A stretch of DNA of 64,000 nt from Agrobacterium salinitolerans (GTDB lineage: Bacteria; Pseudomonadota; Alphaproteobacteria; Rhizobiales; Rhizobiaceae): assembly GCF_002008225.1 (NCBI RefSeq), contig NZ_MRDH01000015.1, positions 1 to 64,000 on the forward strand, read 5' to 3'. The notes beneath the pieces were generated by a model. The model was not told where the DNA came from. It did not search any database and was given only the letters and a program-made list of their open reading frames with translations. The first letter of the stretch is position 1; each line of letters starts with the position of its first letter. Below are positions 1-8,184 of the stretch, one piece after another. The position numbers and the translations under genes are program-made.

Positions 1-2
1 TC

Positions 3-557
3 CTCACATCCAAAGAACTCGTATGCCCGAAATACCTTACTCAGCATCAGACCCGCCAGATGGGATCTCCTTGCCGCTTACAACAGAACGCAGACAGGCT
101 CAGGCAGATCGAGCGCCAGATCAAGGCAGTAGACGAAGCCATCATGGCCTTGATTGGAGAGGATGCATCCCTGAAGGCCAGGTTCGACATCCTCGTTTCG
201 ATCCCCGGTGTGTCGCAGATCACAGCCTTTACATTTCTCATCGAGATGCCCGAGCTTGGTGACCTCAATGAAAAGGCCGCAGCCGCACTCTCCGGTCTTG
301 CACCGATGAGCCGCCAGTCCGGACGATGGACCGGACGCGCCTTCATCGCCGGAGGAAGGGCCATCGTCCGGCAGGCACTCTACATGCCGGCCCTCGTCGC
401 AAGCCGCTTCAACCACGATCTCAAGACGAAGTATGACGTCCTCATCAAAGCCGGCAAACCACCCAAGGTCGCCATCACCGCAATCATGCGAAAGCTCATC
501 GTGCTGGCAAACGCGCTGCTGCGGAAAAATCGAAAATGGACGCCAAAATCCGCTTGA
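3..557 (+). CDS. IS110-family transposase, C-terminal part (cut by window edge)
   Basis: The frame is open from the first bases of the window, and a fragment of about 184 residues is visible. The C-terminal transposase domain of IS110-type enzymes is recognisable from the stretch IPGVSQITAFTFLIEMPELG, followed by AAALSGLAPMSRQSG (the region carrying the catalytic serine of this family) and GKPPKVAITAIMRKL near the end. The N-terminal RuvC-like DEDD domain must lie outside the window. An internal ATG at 60 is in frame but is probably not the true start. The right end of the element was not located in the 130 bases after the stop. Whether the complete gene is intact cannot be seen from here. 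Confidence 0.8.
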   Translation, partial: LTSKELVCPKYLTQHQTRQMGSPCRLQQNADRLRQIERQIKAVDEAIMALIGEDASLKARFDILVSIPGVSQITAFTFLIEMPELGDLNEKAAAALSGLAPMSRQSGRWTGRAFIAGGRAIVRQALYMPALVASRFNHDLKTKYDVLIKAGKPPKVAITAIMRKLIVLANALLRKNRKWTPKSA

Positions 558-686
558 TCAAAACGGATACTCTAGTATCTCGATTCACGCATACAGAATG
601 CCGACCTATTTCGGGGTAAAAGGATATGCCCCGGAATGAAGCGGCACTGCTCTATGTTGCCTGGCAATTTTACATGCCAACGAACA

Positions 687-2411
687 TCACTCTACCCCAT
701 CGCCCCTTGGCTTGGAAACGATATCAATCACTTCGCATCCCCAGACTACGCCGCGATTTGCGATAGCTCGTGCAATCTCTTCCACTTCCGGCCTCCGGGC
801 TTGGATGATTGTCGTCGCTCTCAACAGCTCCGCCTCCAGCAGCCGCTCGACCCGCCGTCGCAGAACAGGATCATCACGCCGCAGTTCTTCCAGTTCCCTG
901 GAACTCGAGACATCACAGTATTGGAGTGATTCCAGCCCCAGACTTGCGAGCATAACCGTAGCGATATCCGAAGCTCGCTGAAGATCGGATCCAGCGACGC
1001 CGCCGGAGCCATCGAAAATATCGCCGAGGATGACCTCTTCGGCCGCCATTCCGCCCAGCAGCATCGCAATCTCGTCCAGATAGGACTGGCGGCTTCGATT
1101 TGGTGTGTAACTCCGCCGCCATTGCACGTGCCCGATACTGGCATCTCGATGGCTAGCCTCCCTCGCTACGACAATCATCTCGATCTCCGCAACCGATAGA
1201 ACGGCACCGACGATCGCGTGACCGGCTTCATGGACAGATACTGACCAAAGTTCATCGTCGCCAATGCTTGCGATTGCTGGCACGATTGCGAGCACATCCG
1301 ACATTCGGACTTCCCTGCCCTGACGACGGGCCAACCGACGAGCATCCTTGGCGACCTGCGCAATGTCTGCGCCGGAATACCCACCTGTTGCCAGAGCAGC
1401 TTTGGTGAGGTCCTCCGGAGCGCTGGCGGTGCCCAGATGCATCGCAAGCATCTGCTCGCGAGCCGCTTGATCGGGCAGCTCGATCGCGATGTGGCGGTCA
1501 AGGCGGCCAGGTCGACGCAATGCCGGATCGATATTGTTCGGGAAATTCGATGCAGCGATGACGATCACCCCTTCCCCGCCTGCGGATCCATCGAGCAGTT
1601 CAAGCAAGGCGTTCACCACCTGAAGACTATAATTTGCGTTGTCTCCTCTGAATGTCCGCCTGTCGCCGATGCTGTCGAATTCATCAATGAGGAGCACCGA
1701 CGGAGCTGCGGCGGCTGCATCGCGTAAACTCTTCCGCATTGCGCCCAGCATGTCGCCGAGATGTCCCTTTGATTGCCATTGCGCGCTCGATGTGCCGATA
1801 AACGTCGCCCCGCAGGAACGCGCGAGCGCTGATGCGAAGAGCGTCTTGCCGGTACCGGGAGGACCGCTGAGAAGAAGCCCTGCGTCCACGTCACGCCAAG
1901 CAATCTTGCCAGTCTTCCAGTCAGCGAGATCAACGATTAGATTCTCTGCCCAGTCACGCGCCTCGCCGTACCCTTCGAGCTCCTCCACCAAAGGCTCCCA
2001 AGCCAAGGTCGCAGGAGCCTTCGATGCATCAACAAGCTTTTCCAAGACAACTTCGATCAGACGTCCTTTTCGCAACGCGCGGAACAACAGGCTCGAAGTA
2101 TGTTGGCAGAGTCGGCTGGCCGCCTCGCTCGCGATATCGATCTGCCATACATTTTTTGCGGCCGAAATCAGGTGGCTCGGCTTGATGGGTCCGACGTCAA
2201 TAACGCGATCCAAGCTGATTGCGATCTCAGGCACAAGCCTGGCTCCTTTCTCGATCAGGACGACAACGGCCGATTTTTGCCCCAAGACTTCCCCAGCGTC
2301 CTCGTGATATGTCTCCCCCCGCCTGCCCAATTTAACTGTCGTAACTGCGTAGCGGATCAAAATGCTGGTCTCTCGCAGAACCAATTTCGCCGCCTCCCGA
2401 TAGGCTTCCAT
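687..2411 (-). CDS. FtsH-like AAA+ ATPase / M41 zinc metalloprotease without membrane anchor
   Basis: A 574-residue protein. Residues 1-150 form a region with no recognised domain and no hydrophobic transmembrane stretch. The AAA+ module follows, with Walker A GPPGTGKT at 183-190, Walker B LLIDEFD at 240-246 and a second region of homology around 292-306 (NNIDPALRRPGRLDR). The C-terminal M41 peptidase has the zinc motif HEAGH at 394-398 and a candidate third ligand Asp476 in GSDLQRA. FtsH itself has two N-terminal membrane helices, so this is probably a soluble relative that unfolds and degrades cytoplasmic proteins; that is inference. No alternative in-frame start was found upstream of 2411, and the ribosome site is weak (GAGG). 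It lies beside an IS110 fragment. Confidence 0.85.
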   Translation of the reverse strand: MEAYREAAKLVLRETSILIRYAVTTVKLGRRGETYHEDAGEVLGQKSAVVVLIEKGARLVPEIAISLDRVIDVGPIKPSHLISAAKNVWQIDIASEAASRLCQHTSSLLFRALRKGRLIEVVLEKLVDASKAPATLAWEPLVEELEGYGEARDWAENLIVDLADWKTGKIAWRDVDAGLLLSGPPGTGKTLFASALARSCGATFIGTSSAQWQSKGHLGDMLGAMRKSLRDAAAAAPSVLLIDEFDSIGDRRTFRGDNANYSLQVVNALLELLDGSAGGEGVIVIAASNFPNNIDPALRRPGRLDRHIAIELPDQAAREQMLAMHLGTASAPEDLTKAALATGGYSGADIAQVAKDARRLARRQGREVRMSDVLAIVPAIASIGDDELWSVSVHEAGHAIVGAVLSVAEIEMIVVAREASHRDASIGHVQWRRSYTPNRSRQSYLDEIAMLLGGMAAEEVILGDIFDGSGGVAGSDLQRASDIATVMLASLGLESLQYCDVSSSRELEELRRDDPVLRRRVERLLEAELLRATTIIQARRPEVEEIARAIANRGVVWGCEVIDIVSKPRGDGVE

Positions 2412-2493
2412 GTTGGCCTCGGGTGTCTCGCCGCCATCATGATCTGGATGCGATGAATGTCGATTCCTCCTACATGCCGTAATGGGCCGGCAC

Positions 2494-3036
2494 CTAGAGC
2501 TTTACGCCGCTCTGACGTTTCTTTTTGCCCTTCGGGCGAAAATCGACCAGCAGTGATTTCAGCTCGATATCGCGAACGCGCCTTGCCGCCTCGTCCGGGC
2601 GCACCCATTCCAGCAGGCGTTCACCGCGTTCCTTGAAACTGGTTTCCGCTTCCGTCACCTCTATCTGGAACACATCGACCATGCAGGGAACGACATCGCC
2701 ATTATCGAGCATCTTGAGATAGGTATAGCGGCCGACCGCATTCTTTTTCACCCGGCCGCGCACGCCCGCCTCCTCCCACGCCTCGATTGCCGCCGCCTCG
2801 TGCGGCTTCTTTCGTTTCATCGGCCAGCCGCGCGGAATGATCCAGCGCCCGCTGGTACGGGACGTGACAAGGAGGATTTCGACCTCCTCGCCATTGCCGG
2901 CATAACGGAAGCAGAGCGCGGCATATTGCTGCCGGAAAGCGCCGGTGAAGAGCTTTTCCGGAACCGCAGCAAGCTGCTGTAGCAATGTCAGTGCACGAGC
3001 CGGGCGGGTTTTCCGGCTTTTCTTGGTGGGTTTCAT
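2494..3036 (-). CDS. NUDIX hydrolase (diphosphoinositol polyphosphate phosphohydrolase-like)
   Basis: A 180-residue protein that hydrolyses nucleoside diphosphates linked to another moiety. The NUDIX helix is visible as GWPMKRKKPHEAAAIEAWEEAGV, read here as its two key parts: the proline/glycine turn RGWPMKRKK and the EAWEEAGV segment with the metal-binding glutamates. The usual arginine of REUXEE is replaced by isoleucine, as is seen in some relatives. I chose the ATG at 3036 (MKPTKKS) because the frame further upstream runs into the PHO box and promoter of the divergent phosphate operon; the open frame itself reaches 3144. The N-terminus and C-terminus are lysine/arginine rich. The substrate is unknown. 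Confidence 0.82.
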   Translation of the reverse strand: MKPTKKSRKTRPARALTLLQQLAAVPEKLFTGAFRQQYAALCFRYAGNGEEVEILLVTSRTSGRWIIPRGWPMKRKKPHEAAAIEAWEEAGVRGRVKKNAVGRYTYLKMLDNGDVVPCMVDVFQIEVTEAETSFKERGERLLEWVRPDEAARRVRDIELKSLLVDFRPKGKKKRQSGVKL

Positions 3037-3088
3037 ATCCGTTGATAGTGCTGATTTTCCGGGTTGCATCAATGCCCCGCGTACATTT

Positions 3089-3106
3089 ATGACAGTTTTA
3101 TGACAA
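3089..3106 (-). promoter_or_regulatory. PHO box (PhoB binding site) ahead of the DUF47-pit operon
   Basis: The sequence ATGACAGTTTTATGACAA is, on the minus strand, TTGTCAT-N4-CTGTCAT. It matches the PhoB consensus CTGTCAT-N4-CTGTCAT at all but one of the fourteen defined bases. It lies 43-61 bases upstream of the DUF47 start at 3150 and 53 bases upstream of the NUDIX start at 3036. A possible -10 element TAATAT sits at 3121-3126, so the box covers the -35 position. In Sinorhizobium meliloti the orthologous orfA-pit pair is repressed by PhoB when phosphate is low, which fits a site that would block polymerase. Confidence 0.8.
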
Positions 3107-3149
3107 TCACCCCCCACAACTAATATAGCGCCATTGAGGGCCAATTCGC

Positions 3150-3794
3150 ATGATGAGTATTTTTCGCAAGCTGATGCCGCGCGAGGACCGTTTCTTCGAG
3201 ATGTTCAGCAAACATTCCGAAACCGTTATCAAAGCGGCCGAGGCCCTTGACCAACTTTTGAGCGGCGTCGACGTCGAGAAAAACTGCGACCTCATCGTCG
3301 CGCTGGAACACCAGGCGGATGACATCACCCGCGATGTGCTGCTTGCGGTCAGACGCAGCTTCATCACGCCATTCGATCGTGGCGACATCAAGGATCTCAT
3401 TCAGTCGATGGATGACGCCATCGACATGATGCACAAGACCGTCAAGACCATCCGTCTTTTCGAGCAAACGGAATTCGATCCGCTGATGAAGGAAATGGGT
3501 CATGAGATCGTGCGCGCAGCCGGCCTCATCGCAGAAGCCATTCCGCTTCTCAACAAGGTCGGCACGAATGCGCATCGCCTGTCATCCATCGCCGAAGAGG
3601 TGACCCGCGTTGAAGGCCGCTCCGACGAACTTCACGATCTAGGTCTCAAGGACCTCTTCCGCCGCCATGGCGCCAGCGGCGACGCCATGGCCTATATGAT
3701 CGGCAGCGAGATCTACGGCGAACTCGAAAAGGTCGTCGACCGCTTCGAGGATGTGGCCAACGAGATCAGCGGCATCGTGATCGAGAACGTCTGA
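3150..3794 (+). CDS. DUF47 (PhoU-like) Pit accessory protein
   Basis: A 214-residue protein opening with SIFRKLMPREDRFFEMF, the typical start of the DUF47 family, and continuing as predicted long helices like those of PhoU. Family members are encoded next to low-affinity phosphate transporters and are thought to modulate them. Start codons at 3150 and 3153 are consecutive; a GAGGG sequence about 10 bases upstream serves both. Its TGA overlaps the ATG of pit (TGATG at 3792-3796), so the two are translationally coupled. In rhizobia this gene is called orfA. Expression is expected to be controlled by the PHO box at 3089-3106. Confidence 0.9.
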   Translation: MMSIFRKLMPREDRFFEMFSKHSETVIKAAEALDQLLSGVDVEKNCDLIVALEHQADDITRDVLLAVRRSFITPFDRGDIKDLIQSMDDAIDMMHKTVKTIRLFEQTEFDPLMKEMGHEIVRAAGLIAEAIPLLNKVGTNAHRLSSIAEEVTRVEGRSDELHDLGLKDLFRRHGASGDAMAYMIGSEIYGELEKVVDRFEDVANEISGIVIENV

Positions 3795-4795
3795 TGGATG
3801 TCGCACTTGCCCTGCCGCTGCTTGTCGGCCTCATCGCCATTGCGCTGTTCTTCGATTTCCTGAACGGCCTGCACGACGCCGCCAATTCCATCGCCACCAT
3901 CGTTTCCACCCGCGTACTGCGCCCGCAATATGCGGTCGCCTGGGCGGCCTTCTTCAACTTTATCGCCTTCCTGTTTTTTGGCCTGCATGTGGCCGAAACG
4001 CTCGGCACCGGCATCATCGATCCAGCCATCGTGTCGCCGCAGGTGATCTTCGCGGCGCTGATCGGCGCCATTGTCTGGAACATCGTCACCTGGATTTTCG
4101 GCATTCCCTCCAGCTCGTCGCATGCGCTGATCGGCGGGCTCGTCGGTGCGGGATTTGCCAAGGTGGGTTTCAATTCCATCGTCTGGTCGGGCCTGCTGAA
4201 GACCGTGGGGGCCATTTTCATGTCGCCGGCCATCGGATTCTTCCTCGCCTTGCTTCTGGTGCTGACTGTCTCCTGGCTGTTCGTGCGGCAGACGCCCTTT
4301 GCCGTGGATCGCACCTTCCGCGTCATGCAGTTCATCTCCGCATCGCTTTATTCGCTGGGACACGGCGGCAACGACGCGCAGAAGACCATGGGCATCATTG
4401 CCGTGCTGCTCTTCAGCCAGGGCCATCTCGGCGAAAGCTTCTACGTGCCCTTCTGGGTGGTGATTTCCTGCCAGTCAGCCATGGCGCTTGGCACGCTGTT
4501 CGGCGGCTGGCGCATCGTTCATACGATGGGATCGAAAATCACCCGGCTGAACCCAATGCAGGGTTTCTGCGCCGAAACCGGCGGCGCGCTGACGCTGTTC
4601 GGTGCGACATGGCTCGGCATTCCGGTCTCCACCACCCACACGATCACCGGCGCCATCGTCGGCGTCGGCGCGGCCCGCCGTGTCTCGGCGGTGCGCTGGG
4701 GCCTTGCCGGCAATATCGTCATCGCGTGGATCGTGACCATGCCGGCGGCTGCGCTGATCTCCGCTGCGGTTTACGGGCTGACCTCGCTGTTCTGA
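3794..4795 (+). CDS. pit: Low-affinity inorganic phosphate transporter, PiT family
   Basis: A 333-residue polytopic inner-membrane protein of the PiT family that imports phosphate, usually as metal-phosphate with protons. The duplicated family signature is visible: FLNGLHDAANSIATIVSTR near residue 25, and in the second half GHGGNDAQKTMGIIA and GIPVSTTHTITGAIVG. About ten hydrophobic segments can be read. It is the second gene of a two-gene operon with the DUF47 protein and is probably used when phosphate is plentiful. The next gene (ku) begins 89 bases downstream, behind a perfect inverted repeat. Confidence 0.93.
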   Translation: MDVALALPLLVGLIAIALFFDFLNGLHDAANSIATIVSTRVLRPQYAVAWAAFFNFIAFLFFGLHVAETLGTGIIDPAIVSPQVIFAALIGAIVWNIVTWIFGIPSSSSHALIGGLVGAGFAKVGFNSIVWSGLLKTVGAIFMSPAIGFFLALLLVLTVSWLFVRQTPFAVDRTFRVMQFISASLYSLGHGGNDAQKTMGIIAVLLFSQGHLGESFYVPFWVVISCQSAMALGTLFGGWRIVHTMGSKITRLNPMQGFCAETGGALTLFGATWLGIPVSTTHTITGAIVGVGAARRVSAVRWGLAGNIVIAWIVTMPAAALISAAVYGLTSLF

Positions 4796-4824
4796 TAGCT
4801 GCATTACTGCCGCTACGGGCCGCT

Positions 4825-4866
4825 TCTCCCGGAACAAACGCCGCCCTTGGCTGTTGTTCCGGGAGA
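4825..4866. repeat. Perfect 13-bp inverted repeat between pit and ku
   Basis: The arms TCTCCCGGAACAA (4825-4837) and TTGTTCCGGGAGA (4854-4866) are exact reverse complements separated by 16 bases. There is no following T-tract, so a classic intrinsic terminator for pit is not obvious. The repeat overlaps a candidate EcfG-type promoter for ku (4831-4855), and its right arm contains the GGGAG that could act as a distant ribosome site. It could be a terminator, an operator, or a structure affecting ku expression. Confidence 0.6.
4831..4855 (+). promoter_or_regulatory. Candidate EcfG (general stress sigma) promoter for ku
   Basis: GGAAC at 4831-4835, 16 bases, then TGTT at 4852-4855. This fits the alphaproteobacterial EcfG/RpoE2 pattern GGAAC-N16/17-cGTT (GGAAC-N18-TT), except for T in place of the less conserved C. 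Transcription would begin near 4862, about 23 bases before the ku ATG. The same motif with the full CGTT lies upstream of the other ku/ligD unit at 10277-10301. Confidence 0.5.
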
Positions 4867-4884
4867 TCAACGTGGATCGCGGAC

Positions 4885-5676
4885 ATGGCACGGCAGGTTT
4901 TTTGGAAGGGTTATTTGAAGCTGTCGCTGGTGACGGCCTCCGTCTCGCTGACGCCCGCGACGACGGAAGGCAACAAATACAGTTTCCACATACTCAATCG
5001 CAAAACCGGCAACCGGGTCGAAAGCCGGTATGTCGACAGCATCACCCACCGACCGGTCGCCGCCAAAAACCAGGTGAAAGGTTTTCCACGCTCCGAGGAC
5101 GATTACGTTCTGCTGGAGGATGACGAAATCGATGCGGTGGCGCTGGAAAGCACCCGCACCATCGATATCAAGACTTTCGTGCCGAAAGGATCGATCGACT
5201 GGATCTGGTACGACCGTCCGCATTTCCTGCGCCCGGAAGACAAGATCGGCACCGAAGCCTTCAGCGTCATCCGCGAAGCCATGAAGGTGAACGATGTTTT
5301 CGGCATTGCGCGTCTGGTGATCTATCGCCGCGAAAGGGCTGTGCTCCTCGAACCTTCAGGCAAGGGCATCATTCTCTGGACACTGCATTACGGTGAGGAA
5401 GTGCGCGAAAGCATCGACGCCTTGGAGCCGAAGATGAAAATCGACCGGCCGCTGCTGGACGCCATGGAAAAACGCATCGGCAAACAGGTAACGGGTTGGA
5501 AGCCGGCTTTGGTGCAGGACCCCATTCAGAAAAAGATCAAGTCCCTGCTGAAGTCCAAGGGCGAGGAGGCCTCCTCCTCGAAAAAGAAAACCGGCACGAA
5601 GGCACGCAGCGGCGGCAATGTCATCAACATCATGGATGCCCTTAAGAAAAGCCTTGCTTCCGAAAAGAGAAGCTGA
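4885..5676 (+). CDS. ku: Ku protein, bacterial non-homologous end joining (first copy)
   Basis: A 263-residue homodimeric DNA-end-binding protein that forms a ring on broken ends and recruits LigD. The N-terminal Ku core starts at MARQVFWKGYLKLSLV. It continues through HILNRKTGNRVESRYVDS, RTIDIKTFVPKGSIDWIWYD and RRERAVLLEPSGKGIILWTL, all typical of bacterial Ku. The C-terminal tail is lysine/serine rich and ends in INIMDALKKSL. I chose the ATG at 4885 because residues before it in the open frame belong to the out-of-frame pit gene. It converges with ligD, whose stop is 13 bases away. The ribosome site is poor (GGGAG about 20 bases upstream). Confidence 0.92.
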   Translation: MARQVFWKGYLKLSLVTASVSLTPATTEGNKYSFHILNRKTGNRVESRYVDSITHRPVAAKNQVKGFPRSEDDYVLLEDDEIDAVALESTRTIDIKTFVPKGSIDWIWYDRPHFLRPEDKIGTEAFSVIREAMKVNDVFGIARLVIYRRERAVLLEPSGKGIILWTLHYGEEVRESIDALEPKMKIDRPLLDAMEKRIGKQVTGWKPALVQDPIQKKIKSLLKSKGEEASSSKKKTGTKARSGGNVINIMDALKKSLASEKRS

Positions 5677-5705
5677 GGCTCCATGCCTTCAGCCGGCCTT
5701 TTTCG
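5672..5705 (+). terminator. Possible terminator after ku, within the ku/ligD convergence
   Basis: GCTGAGGC (5672-5679), a loop TCCAT, then GCCTTCAGC (5685-5693) can pair with one bulged T. The plus strand then runs CGGCC followed by five T. The hairpin includes the stop codon of ligD on the other strand. It is short and imperfect, so the call is tentative. Confidence 0.35.
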
Positions 5706-8181
5706 GAAGCGGCTCGGCAGCAGCAAAAAAGCCGTCCCAAGGGTCTCTTTTCAGCGCGGAAAGGCGCGCGGCGATATTGTTGACGGTGAAATGGGCAGGA
5801 CCGATCTCGGCCGTCAGCTCCGACCATTCGAGCGGCGCTGAAATGGCCGCCCCTGGCCGGGCGCGCGTCGAATAGGCCGCAACCGCCGTATTGCCCCGGC
5901 CATTGCGCAGATAATCGATGAAGATACGGCCCTGCCGTTTCGCCTTGGTGGCGACGGAAAGATATTTCTCCGGTTCGGCCTTCGACATATCCGCCGCCAT
6001 GGCTTTCGCGAAGGCCTTGACCGGCGCCCAGCCCGCCTGCGGCTTTAACGGTGCGACGACATGCAACCCCTTGCCGCCGGACGTCTTAACGAAAGCAGCA
6101 AGCCCCGCCTCTTCGAAACGTCGCTTCAGTTCGTGCGCCGCCTCGATCACCGCGTCCCAGGCCACATCCTCGCCAGGGTCGATATCCATGGTGATCATAT
6201 CAGGCTTTTCCCAGTTGGCGGTGTTTGCCCCCCAGGGGTGGATTTCAAGCGCGGCGGACTGCACAAGCGCTATCAGGCCATCGAAATCGGTGATGCGGAT
6301 CAGCGGTTCGCCGCCCCGGTCCTTCGGATCCTTGATTTGCTCGATTGCCTTGTTGATGCCGCGCCAGGCGTGTTTCTGGAAAAAACGCTGGCCCTCTATG
6401 CCCTCCGGGCAACGCAGCAGCGCGAGCGGCCGGTTGACCACGAAGGGCGCCATGTGCCGCCAGACCTGCGCATAATAGTCGGCCAGTCCCTCCTTCGTCA
6501 CACCATCGTCCGGCCAGTAGAGCCGGTCGGGGTGAGTGAACTTGATCTTCGACTGCGGCGCCTTGCTATTCGACACGGCCTTCTCCTCGCGTTCGATCTC
6601 CCCAGCCGGCTTGTCTTCCCGTAGACCCCGGAAGGAGGCGTGACGAAGATTGCCATCTCCCGACCATGCGCGGAACTCCACTTCCGCCACCAGTTCCGGC
6701 TCCACGAAATGGAGATTGCGGCGGGCAAGCGCGGTGAGCTTGTCACCGAAGGGGCTGTCCTTGCGTTCCAGCGGCTTCAGCCGGCCAAGCAGCATTTCCG
6801 CCACGTCGCCCGTGTAACCCGTCCCGACACGGCCGACATGGCGCAGCTTGCCTTTTTCATAAACGCCGATTGCAAGCGAACCGATGGCTTGGTCCGATGT
6901 CGAGGAGACGGTATAACCGCCGATGACGAATTCCTGTCGCATCGAGCATTTAGATTTTACCCATTCGCCCATGCGGCCGGAAACATATTTGCTGTTCCTG
7001 ACCTTGGAAATGACGCCTTCGAGGCTCAGCCGGCAGGCATGGTCTAGGACAAGCGCGCCACTTTCTTCGAAATGCTGACTGTAGCGGAGATGGGGATCGC
7101 CTGCCGGCAACAGCTTTTCCAGCAGTGCCTTTCGCTCGCTCAATGCCGCAGCGCGCAGATCGCTGCCATCGAGATAAAGAAGGTCGAAGGCATAGAATAC
7201 GAAGCGGTCACTGCGCCCTTCGCTCAGATCCTTCTGCAAGGCGGAGAAATCTGATGCGCCGTTATCGCCTTCAACGACGATTTCGCCATCGATCAACGCC
7301 GTTTCTGCCGGTAGCGCCGTCAGCGCGGATGCTACGGCATCACCGAATTTTTCCGTCCAGTCGAGCCCGCTGCGGGTCAGCAGCTGAAGCTTGCCCTGAT
7401 CGACACGCGCCTGCAGACGGTAACCGTCGAATTTGATTTCATGCAGCCAGCGATCTCCGCTCGGCGGTTTAGGCTTGAGGGTGGCGAGCGCCGGAGGCAC
7501 GAAAGATGGCATAGCCAGTTTGCGCGCGCCTTTGGGCAGAGCATGCGCCTGTTTCCTGCCGGCGGCAGAAGCGACGGTCTTTTTCGATACGGGCTTGGAG
7601 TTCCAGGTATCCTTCGGTTTGGCTGCGACTTCCTCGACACTGCGCCCGGTTTTTACGGATTCCGGCCGTTCTTCGAGAATATCCCCGCCACCCTCATGCC
7701 TCGCCTCCTCGTCATCGCCCTTGATCAGCAGCCAGTTCTCCCGCTTTTCGCCGGGCTTTCCGTGCATTCGCACCAGATGCCAGCGGCCTCTCAGCTTTTC
7801 GCCGTCCAGTTCGAACTCCAGATGGCCTTTGCGATAACCCTTCCGAGCGTCCCCGGCCGGCTGCCAGGTACCGCGATCCCAGACGATCACCGCGCCACCG
7901 CCATATTGTCCTTTCGGGATGACGCCTTCGAAATCGCCATAGCTGAGCGGATGGTCTTCCACATGCACGGCAAGACGCTTGTCCTCGGGATCGAGGCTAG
8001 GGCCGCGCGTCACCGCCCAGCTTTTCAGCACGCCGTCCATTTCCAGCCGAAAATCATAGTGCAGTCGGCGGGCATCGTGCTTCTGGATAACGAAGCTCGA
8101 CCCTTGCTTTTCGGCCTTCGTGCCTTTGGGCTCCGGTGTCTTGTCGAAACTGCGCTTGGCGTTGTAGGTCTGCAATCCCAT
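5689..8181 (-). CDS. ligD: Multifunctional ATP-dependent DNA ligase LigD
   Basis: An 830-residue end-joining enzyme with three domains in the order phosphoesterase, ligase, polymerase. The 3'-phosphoesterase domain covers about 1-165 and has HDARRLHYDFRLE at 35-47. The ligase domain covers about 225-535, with the adenylated lysine at 250 in HEIKFDGYR and the motif DGE at 298-300. The primase-like polymerase covers about 545-825, with catalytic D666-I-D668 in MDIDPGE. The polymerase adds nucleotides at breaks, the phosphoesterase trims 3' ends and the ligase seals. It starts three bases after the stop of the second ku gene, so the two are one operon. The linker at 170-215 is low complexity. 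Confidence 0.95.
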   Translation of the reverse strand: MGLQTYNAKRSFDKTPEPKGTKAEKQGSSFVIQKHDARRLHYDFRLEMDGVLKSWAVTRGPSLDPEDKRLAVHVEDHPLSYGDFEGVIPKGQYGGGAVIVWDRGTWQPAGDARKGYRKGHLEFELDGEKLRGRWHLVRMHGKPGEKRENWLLIKGDDEEARHEGGGDILEERPESVKTGRSVEEVAAKPKDTWNSKPVSKKTVASAAGRKQAHALPKGARKLAMPSFVPPALATLKPKPPSGDRWLHEIKFDGYRLQARVDQGKLQLLTRSGLDWTEKFGDAVASALTALPAETALIDGEIVVEGDNGASDFSALQKDLSEGRSDRFVFYAFDLLYLDGSDLRAAALSERKALLEKLLPAGDPHLRYSQHFEESGALVLDHACRLSLEGVISKVRNSKYVSGRMGEWVKSKCSMRQEFVIGGYTVSSTSDQAIGSLAIGVYEKGKLRHVGRVGTGYTGDVAEMLLGRLKPLERKDSPFGDKLTALARRNLHFVEPELVAEVEFRAWSGDGNLRHASFRGLREDKPAGEIEREEKAVSNSKAPQSKIKFTHPDRLYWPDDGVTKEGLADYYAQVWRHMAPFVVNRPLALLRCPEGIEGQRFFQKHAWRGINKAIEQIKDPKDRGGEPLIRITDFDGLIALVQSAALEIHPWGANTANWEKPDMITMDIDPGEDVAWDAVIEAAHELKRRFEEAGLAAFVKTSGGKGLHVVAPLKPQAGWAPVKAFAKAMAADMSKAEPEKYLSVATKAKRQGRIFIDYLRNGRGNTAVAAYSTRARPGAAISAPLEWSELTAEIGPAHFTVNNIAARLSALKRDPWDGFFAAAEPLPKKAG

Positions 8182-8184
8182 AGA

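Noticed and set aside
2357-2608. 83-aa frame across the protease/NUDIX gap with AGGAGGAA inside
   Set aside because: The ribosome-like sequence is not followed by ATG, GTG or TTG in a useful position, and the peptide overlaps the protease start with no family features.
4609-4884. Upstream extension of the first ku frame
   Set aside because: The extra 92 codons overlap pit in another frame and have no Ku similarity; the ATG at 4885 fits the family N-terminus.
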